Assembly (NCBI GenBank): GCA_042854365.1
Contig: AP031437.1
Span: 806,001 to 870,000 of the forward strand
From: Anaeromassilibacillus sp001305115
GTDB taxonomy: Bacteria; Bacillota; Clostridia; Oscillospirales; Acutalibacteraceae
Direction: 5' to 3'
DNA length: 64,000 nt
Each line of letters opens with the position of its first letter. The first letter of the stretch is position 1. Of the stretch, positions 44,525-54,856 are shown in pieces. The position numbers and the translations under genes are program-made. The notes beneath the pieces are model-generated. The model worked only from the letters and a program-made list of their open reading frames with translations, had not been told where the DNA came from and searched no databases.

Positions 44525-45091
44525 ATGGAGTTCATTGATCGGCAAATTTATCAGGGACGGCCAACCGATTCCGAACGTTCTGCTCGGGAAGTCGCTGTGT
44601 ATGATCTCTTGGATCGGTTGGGAATCACATATGAGCGATTGGATCACAGTACGGCAGCGACGATTGCCGACTGTGAGGAGGTGGAAGCCCTCCTGGGCGT
44701 GGAAATTTGCAAGAATCTGTTTCTCTGTAACCGCCAAAAGACCTGTTTTTATCTTTTGGTGATGCCAGGACGCAAAGCATTTCATACAAAGGAACTGTCT
44801 TCTCAGATCGGCAGTGCGCGCTTGTCTTTTGCAGGACCTCTAGAGATGGAAGAGCTGTTAGGGGTAACGCCGGGTTCAGTCAGCATCTTGGCGCTTATGA
44901 ATGATCTGCAACACCGGGTTCAGCTCTTGGTTGACCGTGAGATTCAACAAGAGCCGTGGTTCGGCTGTCATCCCTGTCTCAATACATCCAGCCTTAAAAT
45001 TCGTACGGAAGATATTTTTCAGATTTTTCTACCGCATACCGGCCATCAGCCGATCTTTGTAACACTTTCTGATGATATGCCAAATCCTTAG
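44525..45091 (+). CDS. YbaK/ProX-type aminoacyl-tRNA deacylase
   Basis: The 188-residue protein has the YbaK fold: THDSTAATIADC-like LDHSTAATIADCEEVE, ICKNLFLCNRQ with the CKN substrate Lys, and FYLLVMPGRKAFHTKEL. This matches ProX/PrdX-like editing proteins that remove mis-attached Ala from tRNA-Pro and are common in clostridia. ATG 44525 follows GGGAGG. It lies 49 bases after the HD-GYP gene. The following repeat unit may act as its terminator. Confidence 0.93.
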   Translation: MEFIDRQIYQGRPTDSERSAREVAVYDLLDRLGITYERLDHSTAATIADCEEVEALLGVEICKNLFLCNRQKTCFYLLVMPGRKAFHTKELSSQIGSARLSFAGPLEMEELLGVTPGSVSILALMNDLQHRVQLLVDREIQQEPWFGCHPCLNTSSLKIRTEDIFQIFLPHTGHQPIFVTLSDDMPNP

Positions 45092-45103
45092 AACAAACGA
45101 TTT

Positions 45104-45250
45104 AAAAAAGAGGGTGTCCCAAAACGATGGATCTTTCGATTCATAGGAAAAGGACATCCTCTTTTTGTTTGGAAAAATATTTAAGTTTCTAAAAAACGAG
45201 GGTACCCTTCCGTCATTTCATGACTTTTGGGACACCCTCGTTTCTTTATA
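45104..45250 (+). repeat. Dispersed double-hairpin repeat, copy 1
   Basis: About 145 bp with two imperfect hairpins: GAGGGTGTCC with GGACATCCTC, then GAGGGTACCC with GGGACACCCTC, each followed by T residues. The centre has GATTCATAGGAAA and GTTTGGAAAAATAT, shared with copies at 54492 and 58424. It lies after the YbaK-type gene, where it could end transcription. Confidence 0.8.
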
Positions 45251-45312
45251 GGCACATAAAATAGGATTGCCGCATAGGATGCCAACAGACGAAAGGATGG
45301 GGGGCAAATGCG

Positions 45313-46386
45313 ATGGTAACCATCAGCTTATGTATGATTGTACGAAATGAGGAGGCTGTTTTGGCACGATGCCTTGATTCCGTTAGCAAGGCTGTGGATG
45401 AAATCATCCTTGTGGACACCGGATCAGAGGATCGTACAAAGGAAATTGCCAAACGATATACATGCCATATTTATGACTTCCCGTGGGTGGACGATTTTTC
45501 TGCTGCCAGAAATTTTTCGTTTTCAAAAGCCACGATGGAATACTGCATGTGGCTTGACGCAGATGACGTCCTTCTTGATGAGGATGCAAAGGCGCTGATG
45601 CATTTAAAAGAAACTTTGGACCCCAGTGTTCGTGTGGTCATGCTGCCCTACCAGATCGCCTTTGACGCGGAGGGAAAGCCGACCTTTTCTTATTACCGCG
45701 AACGCCTCATCCGAAATGGACAGGGAATGTGCTGGGAAGGGGCCGTGCATGAGGTCATTACTCCCATTCAACCGATTCTCTATGGGACTGCGGCGGTTAC
45801 ACATCGAAAGGTTGGCCCTGGTGACCCAGACCGCAATTTGCGAATTTATGAAAAGCAATTGGCAGAAGGAAAGGTGCTTTCGCCGCGAGAACAATTCTAT
45901 TATGGGAGAGAACTATACACCCATGGAAGATATGGAGAAGCACAGAAAATCTTCCAGGCTTTTTTAGACAGTGGAGCAGGGTGGTTGGAAAACGAAATCG
46001 ATGCGTGCCGGCAAATGGCCTATTGTCGATATGCGTTGGGCAATGAAGCAGGCGCATTGCGCGCACTGTTGCAAAGTTTAGAGCTGGATGTACCCAGAGC
46101 GGAAGTCTGCTGTGATATAGGAAAGCATTTCTTCGACCGAGATCAATACACACAGGCGATTTTTTGGTATGAAACAGCGGCAAGTCGAGAAAGGGACGAT
46201 CGTTCTGGCGCCTTTGTTCAACCGGATTGTTATGACTATATTCCCTATTTACAGCTTTGCGTATGCTATGATCGCTTAGGGAATCTCAAAAAGGCCAATT
46301 TCTATAATGAAAAGGCGTGGGCTTGTAGACCACAATCAAAAGTCTGTCAAAACAACCATCTCTATTTCCAAAGCAAACAAATATGA
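45313..46386 (+). CDS. GT2 glycosyltransferase with C-terminal TPR-like region
   Basis: The 357-residue protein has an N-terminal GT-A domain: SLCMIVRNEEAVLARCLDSV, LVDTGSEDRTKEIA and the metal site WLDADDVLL. The second half (about 190-350) has tandem helical repeats resembling TPR (REQFYYGRELYTHGRYGEA, FFDRDQYTQAIFWYE, CYDRLGNLKKANFYNE). This architecture occurs in peptide or protein glycosyltransferases such as SunS, and in many uncharacterised clostridial enzymes. ATG 45313 follows GATGGGGGG. The acceptor is unknown. It lies upstream of the giant GH2 gene but 420 bases away. Confidence 0.88.
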   Translation: MVTISLCMIVRNEEAVLARCLDSVSKAVDEIILVDTGSEDRTKEIAKRYTCHIYDFPWVDDFSAARNFSFSKATMEYCMWLDADDVLLDEDAKALMHLKETLDPSVRVVMLPYQIAFDAEGKPTFSYYRERLIRNGQGMCWEGAVHEVITPIQPILYGTAAVTHRKVGPGDPDRNLRIYEKQLAEGKVLSPREQFYYGRELYTHGRYGEAQKIFQAFLDSGAGWLENEIDACRQMAYCRYALGNEAGALRALLQSLELDVPRAEVCCDIGKHFFDRDQYTQAIFWYETAASRERDDRSGAFVQPDCYDYIPYLQLCVCYDRLGNLKKANFYNEKAWACRPQSKVCQNNHLYFQSKQI

Positions 46387-46808
46387 TACAGCCTACCCGT
46401 TTTTTACTATATTTTTTCGAACCTATTTACGCGATCGATTCTTTGATTTTCGGTCTAAAATCCACCGCTTACCTGCAATCAAGTATTGCATTTTTGCGGT
46501 GGGTTTATTTTTTGAAAAAAGGAAAAAGAAATATAATATTTTTGTTGCACAAATAGCGAAATTTTTTACAGGATTGTGTATCAAGTCTTGTAGTTCAAAG
46601 GAAAAGATGCTAGTATATACAATATCTTAGGGGAAACATTGCCAATCATTATGCACAACCGCAAATTTTTATCCGTTGAGATGCTATTGGGAGGTTGGGA
46701 TGGAAGTACCCTGTTTGAGATGTGAGAAGGAGGAGATGTTTCAAAAAGAAATTTGGAAAGAGTAAACATGAAGAAGAGAAATGTTTGGAAAAGGAGGTTT
46801 GTACACAA
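46387..46808 (+). other. AT-rich intergenic region upstream of the giant GH2 gene
   Basis: About 420 bases with no gene. A candidate promoter (TTGTAG, 17 bases, TAGTAT; 46588-46616) lies ~190 bases before the GTG start. Purine-rich AAAAGGAGG at 46790-46798 is the ribosome site. Confidence 0.55.
46588..46616 (+). promoter_or_regulatory. Candidate promoter of the giant GH2 gene
   Basis: TTGTAG and TAGTAT are separated by 17 bases. TATATA overlaps the -10. The match is moderate. Confidence 0.4.
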
Positions 46809-49800
46809 GTGAAACAGAGAAAAAGGTTTCTGGCACTGCTTCTGGCAGGAGCAATTGCCACCGGCAGTTTTACCGGTGCGCTGGCTTTTACAGAGGAGCA
46901 GGTGAAGGACAGCACTACCGAGGCGGTCAATCGTTTAGAGGATACCGCAGAACTTGACCGGCAGATTTTGTTTGTGGATGATTGGAAGTTCTATTTGGGG
47001 GACCCATCCGGGGCCGAGGAGAAAAACTTTGATGATTCCAGCTGGCGTAACGTGACCTTACCGCACGACTGGAGCATTGAATTAGATTTTACCAATGGCG
47101 CTACAACATCGGAGATCGGTCATTTGGCCGGTGGCATCGGTTGGTATCGAAAGACATTTACCCTTCCCCCAGAGATGGAAGGAAAGCGGATCACCGTCGA
47201 CTTTGGCGGTGTCTATATGGATAGCTATACCTACGTAAACGGGGAATTGGTTTCCCGCCATCCCTACGGTTACACGCCGTTCTCCTATGACATCACGGAC
47301 CTGGTGGTCTGCGATGGAAAAACGGAGAATGTGATCGCGGTACAGGCAGAAAATAAAATTGACAGCATGGCAGGTACAACCAGCCGTTGGTATTCTGGCA
47401 GCGGTATTTATCGCGACGTTTATTTGACGGTTACAGAGCCGGTACACGTAGCACGTTATGGTACAAAGATTACGACGCCGGATCTGGAAGCGGAATATAC
47501 TTCCGATGAAGACGTTACCGTCAATGTGGCGACACAGGTACAGAACGATTCCGAGGAGGAGACGGCCGTTACCGTTCGTACCTCTATGGTGGGGTATGAC
47601 GACGACAGTGTTCTGATCGATCCAGTGGAGTCGGAACCCGTGACGGTTGCGGCTGGCGAGACAGAGACGGTGGAGCAGGTCCTTTCTGCTGCGAATCCGG
47701 CTTTGTGGTCGCCGGAAGACCCGAACCTATATAATCTGGTCACCGAAATTCTGGTGGATGGCGTTGTAACAGACCGCTATGAGAGCCGTTTCGGTTTCCG
47801 TTGGACAGAGTTCACGGTCAATGATGGATTCTATCTCAACGGTGAGTGGATGAAGCTTCAGGGTATGTGCATGCACCATGACCAGGGCGCATTAGGTGCG
47901 GTGTCGAATTACCGCGCGGTTCAGCGCCAGATGGAAATCCTCAAAGGGATGGGCGTCAATGCCATCCGTGTCACACACAACCCAGCGTCGGACGAGCTGT
48001 TGCAGGTATGTGACGAACTAGGATTGATGGTGATTGACGAGGCATTTGACTCATGGTATCAGGGCAAAAAAAATTATGATTATGGCAAACGCTTTTTTGA
48101 AGTGGAAGCGACCGATCCAACAGCCAAGCCTGGCCAGACATGGGCAGAGTTTGACCTCAAGACCATGGTGAACCGTGGAAAGAATTTCCCGTCCATTATT
48201 ATGTGGTCCCTAGGAAATGAGATTTATGCAGCGAATGATTCCAGAGGACCGGCTACTGCTCAAAAGCTGTACGATTGGACCAAGGAGATTGATGACACCC
48301 GCCCCTGCACGATGGGCGAAGATAAATTCCGCACAGGAAATACATCCGACACCACCTCCAACTATGTAAAAGTTGCAGAAAAAATGGATGTAGTCGGTAT
48401 GAACTATGTTGATAACAATTGGACCCGGTATGACGCACTTCGTGAAACACACCCCGACTGGATTATATACGGTGCGGAGAATTCTTCTGCGACCAAGAGC
48501 CGTGGAATCTATGCGCACCCAGACAGCGAAGGAACAGGGGATGCGGGCAGCCATCTGGACTATCAGCAGTCCTCTTATGACAACGATCATGTGGGCTGGG
48601 GCAGCACCGCGACACAAAGTTTGGTGATTGATCGGGATCGAAAATGGCTTCTTGGCGAGTTTGTCTGGACCGGCTTCGACTATATCGGCGAGCCGACTCC
48701 GTGGAACCAAAATGCGACAGCGCCGCCAAAGAATTCATATTTCGGCATTGTTGACACAGCGGGCTTTGCAAAAGATGCGTATTATCTATATGAGAGTCAG
48801 TGGACATCTGTAGAGGACAATCCGATGGTCCACATCCTGCCGCACTGGAATTGGGAGGATGCGGAACTTCGCTCTCAGGTGACCGTAAACGGAAAGATTC
48901 CAGTTCGCATTTATTCCAACGCACGCTCGGTCGAACTGTTTAAAGATGGGGAATCCCTCGGAAAACAGACTTTTGACACGATTGCTCCATACCAGGATGA
49001 AAAGGGCGAAGACGTTGTTTACCAAGTCAATCCGGATGATGAGAACAAGCTCTATCTGGAGTGGCGTATTCCGTATGAGCCCGGCACATTGAAGGCAGTT
49101 GCTTATGACGAAAATGATGAAATGGTTGCTGAAGATGTCGTGACGACAGCGGGAGATCCGGCAGCGATTTCGCTTTCTGCGGACCGGCAGGTCATTGAGT
49201 CCGACGGACGGGATCTCTCCTATATCACTGTGGATGTTTTGGATGCGGATGGCAACTTTGTGCCGACAGCGGACAACCAGATGTATTTTGACATCACCGG
49301 CGACGGCAAGATTGTTGGCGTAGACAACGGCAATGCGCCGAGCTGGGAACGCTACAAGGACTATGACGGCGTTTGGAAGCGCAAAGCTTTTAGTGGAAAA
49401 GCACTGGTAATCGTTCAGTCCACTAAAGAAAACGGCTCCTTTACCTTGACGGCTACTGGAGACGGGCTTTCCAGTGATTCCATCACCTGCTATACAACGG
49501 AAAATGCAGGCGAAGGTCATGAGATCCTAGGATATGACAATCCTGGAACAGTTGTGACGAATGTCAACGAACAGCCGAATCTTCCGGAAACCGTTATGGC
49601 CATCTACAGCGACGGCAGTAAAGAAGAAGTCCCAGTGGAATGGGATGAAATCTCCGAAGATCAGTTGGCACAACCTGGGACCTTTACGGTACGCGGCGTT
49701 GTGGACGGTACGGAGATTGAAATTACAGTCGTTGTAAAGAGCATTCTTGGTATCCGTGATACCCGGATGGTTGCACAGACCGGCATCATTCCGACGCTTC

Positions 49801-52800
49801 CGGAGACTGTCAAAGTCGTATACAACGACGGCACGGAACAGAACGCAGCAGTTACATGGGAAAAAATTACCGAGGAAGAGGTTGCCCAGGAAGGCACGTT
49901 CACAAAACTCGGAACCGTAGAAGGCGTTCCAGAGGAGATGAAAGCGACGGCTTATATCCGTGTGGGCGAGCGCACGCTTCTCGGCTCCAATGTAGCAGTT
50001 CGCGAAGCCGGGGAAACCTATCCAAAGGCCAATGCTTCGTATAATGTAGGAACCGGTCATAACAAGTCCGACAGTATCAACGACGGCGTAATCGCCTTTA
50101 ATCCCTCTTGGAACAACTGGGAAAATGGCGGTGTCGCTCAAGAAGATTCTTGGGTAAGCATCGAATTTGAGGAAGCATATACCACGAGCAAGATTGGTGT
50201 ACACTTCTTTACAGACGGCGATACGAAAGAACCAAGAGAGCTACTGGTTGAATACAGCAACGATGGAAGCGAATGGACTGCTGTAGAAAATCAGAGCAAA
50301 ACAACGGGCTTCAATGTGGCTCAAGGCGATGTGAATACCGAATATCCCATCACCTTTGACGCAGTCGAGGCCAAGTATATTCGCCTTAAGATGAAGGGAC
50401 AGGTGCGCAATGCCACGACCTTCAGACCGGTGGGTATTTCGGAATTTAAGGTTTATGCGGATATTACGACTGCGCCGCAGCCAAGCAGCAATGCCACTCT
50501 GACCTCCTTGCAGTTGAATGGTGAGGAGATAGAAGGTTTTGATCCTTCTACATATTCCTATACATATGTGCTTGGTTACAACGATGAGATTCCAGAAATC
50601 ACAGCCATTCCAGCTACAGATGCTTCAGCATTTGTCGTTCCGCCTTTGACGAGCGATGGTTCCGCGTCTATTATTGTATCTGCAGAAGATGGTACAACGA
50701 ACCGCTATACCATCCAGTTCCAACGCAGCGACGCAACGTTGGACCATGTAGTGCTTTCCGCAGAAAAGACCGAACTGGTGGAAAATGAGCTGGTTCCGTT
50801 TACCCTGACCGCTACAATGGAGGACGGCACGGAACTGACCAGCGGCAGTTACACAGTAGCCTATAAGGTTACTGCAACGGATGCAGAACAGAAGGGCTGG
50901 GTCAAATTCAATAACAATGGACAAATTGAGGCGCATACAGCCGGTACCGTTGAGGCCGTGGCAGAAGTGACTTATCGCGGGAAAACCGTTGCTTCGGAAC
51001 CATTGTCTTTGACGATTGCAGCAGCAACCGAACCGATTGTCGTACAATTCTATGATAAGGTTTCGGTTACAACAAAGCTGAACACCGCGCCGGTGCTTCC
51101 GGAAAAGGTGACCGCTTATGTAGCGAACAGCTTTGCACGCGAACTGTCTGTACAGTGGGATTCGATCGACCCTGCTAAGTATGCGACATACGGAGAGTTT
51201 ACGGTGGAAGGTACGGTGGAAGGCCAGGAACTCAAGCCAACAGCGACGGTTCTTGTCAAAGACGCGATTGCCGTACAGCAGATCTCCGCAGTTACTCCGT
51301 ACAGCAATACGCCTACCTTGCCAGAAACGGTTACCGTTTATAACAGCGATGGAACTACGAATACAGAGGTTCCGGTTACCTGGGAACCGATGTCCGTAGA
51401 AGATTTTCAGGCAGACGAGGGGACGATTGTTCCGGTTAACGGTACAGTCAACCTGGATGGGACAGAGCTGCCGGTGGTTGCAAATGTACGTGTCACGAGC
51501 CAAGATGTGGCTACCAGCAAAAACTATGCGGAGCTTCAGAATGGGTATGAACTTCCATTTGCAATTGCCTCCTATACGAATGACGTTCCCGAATCCACAG
51601 ACCGAGTGGAGAAGTTGAACGATGGGAAGATCTCCTTTGCAACTTCGGACGCACAAGGCAAAAATATCTGGTGCGATTGGAAGCGCAATGCGGGCGGCAC
51701 TGAAAACTGGATTGCTGTCATTATCGGCAACAGCGGCGCGGTTGTGAACCGTTTTGTAGACACTGTAAAGGTTGGCTTCTACGACGAAGGCGCATCGGGC
51801 GGCACACAGAAACCCTCGGATTACCGCATCGAATACTACACAGGTCCCATGGATTTCGAATTGCCGGAAGCGCCGACAACCGCTCTGGGTCCGAACAACC
51901 CGCGCGGCCATGTTCGCGACATGGTCGACAGCCCGCTTAACGACGACAACAATTGGAAGGAAGTTTCCTATGTGGGCGGAAAGCCTGCGGTCAAGACCGG
52001 TGAGATGATGGAAATTACCTTTGATCCGGTGGAAACTTGCATGTTGCGCGTCTATATGACTCCGACAGGAAATGCTTGCTTGGGCGTGACCGAGTTACAG
52101 TATTTTGGTAAAAATGCGATTGCAAAGACAGATTTTGCTGTAAATGCCATTAAGGTCGGCGGCGAATTGCTTGCAGATTTTGATGCTTCCAAGATGGATT
52201 ATACAGTGGAACTCTCTTCTGCTACCGTTCCTACGGTTACAGCGGAGGCGACCAATAATGCATCGGTTACCGTTGTTCCAGCCATAGATGCAAACGGCAC
52301 CGCAAAGGTAATTATTGCACCGGAAGATGGCAGTGTTGCGAATACAAAGACCTATACCATTCAATTCCATAGCGAATCCACTGGCGATACCTATCCGGTG
52401 GAAATTGCACCGGTGGATGGAGCAACCGTTACCTCTGATCTGCAAAACGCACAAGAGGGTCAAACCGTTACAGTGAATATTGCAGATATCGCGGAGGGCA
52501 AGCAGTTCCATTCGATCGCAGTTGCTGATGCAAATGGCAATCCGATTGAAACAACAGAGGTAGTAGCTGGTGCACAGTATACCTTTACAATGCCCGCCTC
52601 TGCGGTGACCGTTACAGTGGTTTTGGAGGACAATAATCCCGGTCAAGAGCACCTGCTGACGGTTACGTATTCCGGTAAGGACGTTTCTCTGTGGGTAGAC
52701 GGCGTTCAGCAGAATTTTGCGGATAGAGTCAACCGGTATAGCGTTCATTTGAAGAAGGGTGAAGAAATCGCCCTGACGTTCAAACCGCGCAATGACGGAA

Positions 52801-54164
52801 GAGAGTTCCGCCAGATTCTTTGCAACAATGAGGAGCAGTCCATACGGAACACATCCGAATATCTGTATGTTGATACGATGGGCGGCATGGATACGACATT
52901 GGAATTTGTATTCGATGTAGTATATAAAGGACTGTTGAAACAGACCATTGACGCGGCGCAAAAGGAAGTCGACGAAGGCAATACAGAAGGTTTGCTCCCT
53001 GTGGTTCAAGAGGCCTTTGAGACGCGCTTCCAGCATGCAAAGGATATCTATGCCAATAAGCAAGCAACACAGACGCAGATCGATGCAGCTCAGATGGACC
53101 TCATGCTGGTCTTGCACTTCTTGGACTTCAAGTCCGGAGATAAGGATTATCTGAAATATCTGATCGATACAGCGGACGCAATCGACCGCAATCAGTTTAT
53201 AGAAGCTGGCCAAGCAGAATTTGAAGAGAAGCTTGAGAAGGCAAAAGAAGTCTATGCGGACGAAGGCGCCCTTAAGAATGAAATCGATGATGCAGCGCAG
53301 GCGCTCCTTGAGGCGATGCTGGCACTCGAACACAAGGCAGATCTGACGCTTCTGAATGTCGTAATTGAAAAGGCGTTGGATGTGCTGGATGACCTGAATG
53401 CGGGTTATTATATCCCGAACGAAGAGGCCAATGAGGCGTTTAAGATTTCTTTGGCAACAGCGCAGTCCCTGACAGAAGAGAGTGGTCAAAAGACGGTTGA
53501 CGATGCAGCTTTGGATCTTTCGAATAAGATGGCAGCCCTCCGTTTGAAAGCGGATAAGACGGCATTGGAAGAACTCCTGAAAGAGATGAAAGGCGTTGAT
53601 CCGTCCGACTATACGCCGGAGAGTTACGCACCCTTTGCCGCAGTGATGAAGCGGGCAGAGTTGATGTTTAACGATCCGATGTTGAGTGTTGACGATGAGC
53701 CGGAAATTCAGAGCACGGTCAATGAAGCAAGGGCTCTGTATACCAAGCTTGTCCGAAATCATTCGGGTGGCAATTCCAGCGGTAGTTCGTCTGGTGGAAG
53801 CCATTCCAGCAATTCCGGAAACACTTCTGGGATGGGTACATCCGTTGTGACGACCAATCCAATCATCACAGCTGCACAGAACGTCCAGACACAGATCTAT
53901 GTTGTCTCCGACACGACATTGCCATTTGCTGTGAAGAGAGGTAGCGCGTATTGCTTCAAGATGACCGTTGTCGGCAGCATGACAGCCATGCCGAGCTTCA
54001 CAGTCGGCAATGGCGAAGTGCTGAAGACGCAGTATGTCGCAAAAGTCGGCAACGATTATTACTTCCGTGTGTGGGCGATCGGCGCTCCGGGCAGCAGTAC
54101 GGGTGTGTACACCACTCTGCCAGGACAGAATCCGCAACTGCACTGTGTGGTAACCGTAAAATAA
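46809..54164 (+). CDS. Giant secreted GH2 glycoside hydrolase with discoidin, Ig-like and FIVAR domains
   Basis: The 2451-residue protein starts at GTG 46809 after AAAGGAGG; signal peptide to about residue 26. Domains in order: GH2 sugar-binding (~50-210), Ig-like (~215-325), TIM barrel (~330-640) with acid/base Glu in SLGNEI (~470) and nucleophile Glu in GEFVWTGFDY (~615), two Big_4-like domains (~915-1052), discoidin (~1075-1220), cadherin-like, two more Big_4-like (~1410-1562), a discoidin-like region (~1565-1770), then a beta-rich stretch, FIVAR repeats (~2040-2315), a Gly/Ser linker and a terminal ~100-residue module. The GH2 part resembles beta-galactosidases and probably attacks host or plant glycans. 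There is no LPXTG. The tail is paralogous to the protein at 1-3692. The substrate cannot be told from sequence. Confidence 0.93.
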   Translation: MKQRKRFLALLLAGAIATGSFTGALAFTEEQVKDSTTEAVNRLEDTAELDRQILFVDDWKFYLGDPSGAEEKNFDDSSWRNVTLPHDWSIELDFTNGATTSEIGHLAGGIGWYRKTFTLPPEMEGKRITVDFGGVYMDSYTYVNGELVSRHPYGYTPFSYDITDLVVCDGKTENVIAVQAENKIDSMAGTTSRWYSGSGIYRDVYLTVTEPVHVARYGTKITTPDLEAEYTSDEDVTVNVATQVQNDSEEETAVTVRTSMVGYDDDSVLIDPVESEPVTVAAGETETVEQVLSAANPALWSPEDPNLYNLVTEILVDGVVTDRYESRFGFRWTEFTVNDGFYLNGEWMKLQGMCMHHDQGALGAVSNYRAVQRQMEILKGMGVNAIRVTHNPASDELLQVCDELGLMVIDEAFDSWYQGKKNYDYGKRFFEVEATDPTAKPGQTWAEFDLKTMVNRGKNFPSIIMWSLGNEIYAANDSRGPATAQKLYDWTKEIDDTRPCTMGEDKFRTGNTSDTTSNYVKVAEKMDVVGMNYVDNNWTRYDALRETHPDWIIYGAENSSATKSRGIYAHPDSEGTGDAGSHLDYQQSSYDNDHVGWGSTATQSLVIDRDRKWLLGEFVWTGFDYIGEPTPWNQNATAPPKNSYFGIVDTAGFAKDAYYLYESQWTSVEDNPMVHILPHWNWEDAELRSQVTVNGKIPVRIYSNARSVELFKDGESLGKQTFDTIAPYQDEKGEDVVYQVNPDDENKLYLEWRIPYEPGTLKAVAYDENDEMVAEDVVTTAGDPAAISLSADRQVIESDGRDLSYITVDVLDADGNFVPTADNQMYFDITGDGKIVGVDNGNAPSWERYKDYDGVWKRKAFSGKALVIVQSTKENGSFTLTATGDGLSSDSITCYTTENAGEGHEILGYDNPGTVVTNVNEQPNLPETVMAIYSDGSKEEVPVEWDEISEDQLAQPGTFTVRGVVDGTEIEITVVVKSILGIRDTRMVAQTGIIPTLPETVKVVYNDGTEQNAAVTWEKITEEEVAQEGTFTKLGTVEGVPEEMKATAYIRVGERTLLGSNVAVREAGETYPKANASYNVGTGHNKSDSINDGVIAFNPSWNNWENGGVAQEDSWVSIEFEEAYTTSKIGVHFFTDGDTKEPRELLVEYSNDGSEWTAVENQSKTTGFNVAQGDVNTEYPITFDAVEAKYIRLKMKGQVRNATTFRPVGISEFKVYADITTAPQPSSNATLTSLQLNGEEIEGFDPSTYSYTYVLGYNDEIPEITAIPATDASAFVVPPLTSDGSASIIVSAEDGTTNRYTIQFQRSDATLDHVVLSAEKTELVENELVPFTLTATMEDGTELTSGSYTVAYKVTATDAEQKGWVKFNNNGQIEAHTAGTVEAVAEVTYRGKTVASEPLSLTIAAATEPIVVQFYDKVSVTTKLNTAPVLPEKVTAYVANSFARELSVQWDSIDPAKYATYGEFTVEGTVEGQELKPTATVLVKDAIAVQQISAVTPYSNTPTLPETVTVYNSDGTTNTEVPVTWEPMSVEDFQADEGTIVPVNGTVNLDGTELPVVANVRVTSQDVATSKNYAELQNGYELPFAIASYTNDVPESTDRVEKLNDGKISFATSDAQGKNIWCDWKRNAGGTENWIAVIIGNSGAVVNRFVDTVKVGFYDEGASGGTQKPSDYRIEYYTGPMDFELPEAPTTALGPNNPRGHVRDMVDSPLNDDNNWKEVSYVGGKPAVKTGEMMEITFDPVETCMLRVYMTPTGNACLGVTELQYFGKNAIAKTDFAVNAIKVGGELLADFDASKMDYTVELSSATVPTVTAEATNNASVTVVPAIDANGTAKVIIAPEDGSVANTKTYTIQFHSESTGDTYPVEIAPVDGATVTSDLQNAQEGQTVTVNIADIAEGKQFHSIAVADANGNPIETTEVVAGAQYTFTMPASAVTVTVVLEDNNPGQEHLLTVTYSGKDVSLWVDGVQQNFADRVNRYSVHLKKGEEIALTFKPRNDGREFRQILCNNEEQSIRNTSEYLYVDTMGGMDTTLEFVFDVVYKGLLKQTIDAAQKEVDEGNTEGLLPVVQEAFETRFQHAKDIYANKQATQTQIDAAQMDLMLVLHFLDFKSGDKDYLKYLIDTADAIDRNQFIEAGQAEFEEKLEKAKEVYADEGALKNEIDDAAQALLEAMLALEHKADLTLLNVVIEKALDVLDDLNAGYYIPNEEANEAFKISLATAQSLTEESGQKTVDDAALDLSNKMAALRLKADKTALEELLKEMKGVDPSDYTPESYAPFAAVMKRAELMFNDPMLSVDDEPEIQSTVNEARALYTKLVRNHSGGNSSGSSSGGSHSSNSGNTSGMGTSVVTTNPIITAAQNVQTQIYVVSDTTLPFAVKRGSAYCFKMTVVGSMTAMPSFTVGNGEVLKTQYVAKVGNDYYFRVWAIGAPGSSTGVYTTLPGQNPQLHCVVTVK

Positions 54165-54259
54165 GGGCCGTTTCTTCAGCCAATTTTTTGCCAATGGTTG
54201 TAAAAAAGAAAACTAAAATTGTGCTGTTGTAAATAGACCTGGTTAAAAGCAAATGAAAA

Positions 54260-54310
54260 GGGTGCTCTGAATCTCGATTCTTTCATCGGGTTCAGGGCGC
54301 CCTTATTGTT
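54260..54310 (+). terminator. Terminator of the giant GH2 gene
   Basis: GGGTGCTCTGAA and TTCAGGGCGCCC pair with two G-T pairs and are followed by TTATTGTTT. Confidence 0.7.
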
Positions 54311-54491
54311 TAGGGCACCCGATAAAGCCGATGGAGGCTTCCCGTAAAAAAGCTTTCAATTTGAGCATCGAACCATGCGAGCTGCTAATAACAATCTTTC
54401 GATGATAGAAGATTGCCGCTGGGACGGTGACCGCCCGTTTGCGGGCTGTGGGGCAAGTAATATGAGCGGAATTGAGACGCTTGCCGGTAAT

Positions 54492-54630
54492 AGAGGGTGT
54501 CCCAAAACTACGAATTTTTCGATTCATAGGAAAGGGGTATCCTCTTTCTGTTTGGAAAAACATCTGAATTCCTAAAAAAAACGGGGGCTCCTTCCGTCAT
54601 TTCATGACTTTTGGGGCACCCTCTTTTTAT
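54492..54630 (+). repeat. Dispersed double-hairpin repeat, copy 2
   Basis: Same organisation as copies 1 and 3: AGAGGGTGTCCC, the shared GATTCATAGGAAA, CTGTTTGGAAAAACAT and the distal CCGTCATTTCATGACTT segment, ending GGGGCACCCTCTTTTT. Long stretches are identical to copy 1. Confidence 0.8.
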
Positions 54631-54856
54631 GCTTCCGGCTTAGCCAGTAGGTTTGACTTTATTTGATTTTTTCTATAAGGACAAGGAAATTCTTCCATAA
54701 AAATCCTGTATTCGATGTGCAGCGAGCAGAAGACTTCCCCGAATGAAACGGTTATCATTCGCGTCTTGAGTAGAAAGGATGAAATCAAAAAGGCGTAAAA
54801 TCCAGGAAAAGAACCATGGGTTTTTGTAGCTTGTCGCCAAGCTTATGATACTTCTA

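Noticed and set aside
50625..51911. A 428-codon minus-strand frame
   Set aside because: Antisense to Ig-like and discoidin regions of the GH2 protein; a shadow.
52095..54194. A 699-codon open frame on the minus strand inside the giant GH2 gene
   Set aside because: It is exactly antisense to well-defined GH2 tail and FIVAR domains, lacks a ribosome site and is Cys/Arg/His-rich, as expected for a shadow frame.
54375..54575. Short similar frames across the repeats at 54.5 and 58.4 kb (CPKTTNFSIHRKG-like)
   Set aside because: They are similar only because the repeat DNA is similar; no ribosome site and the third copy is broken.
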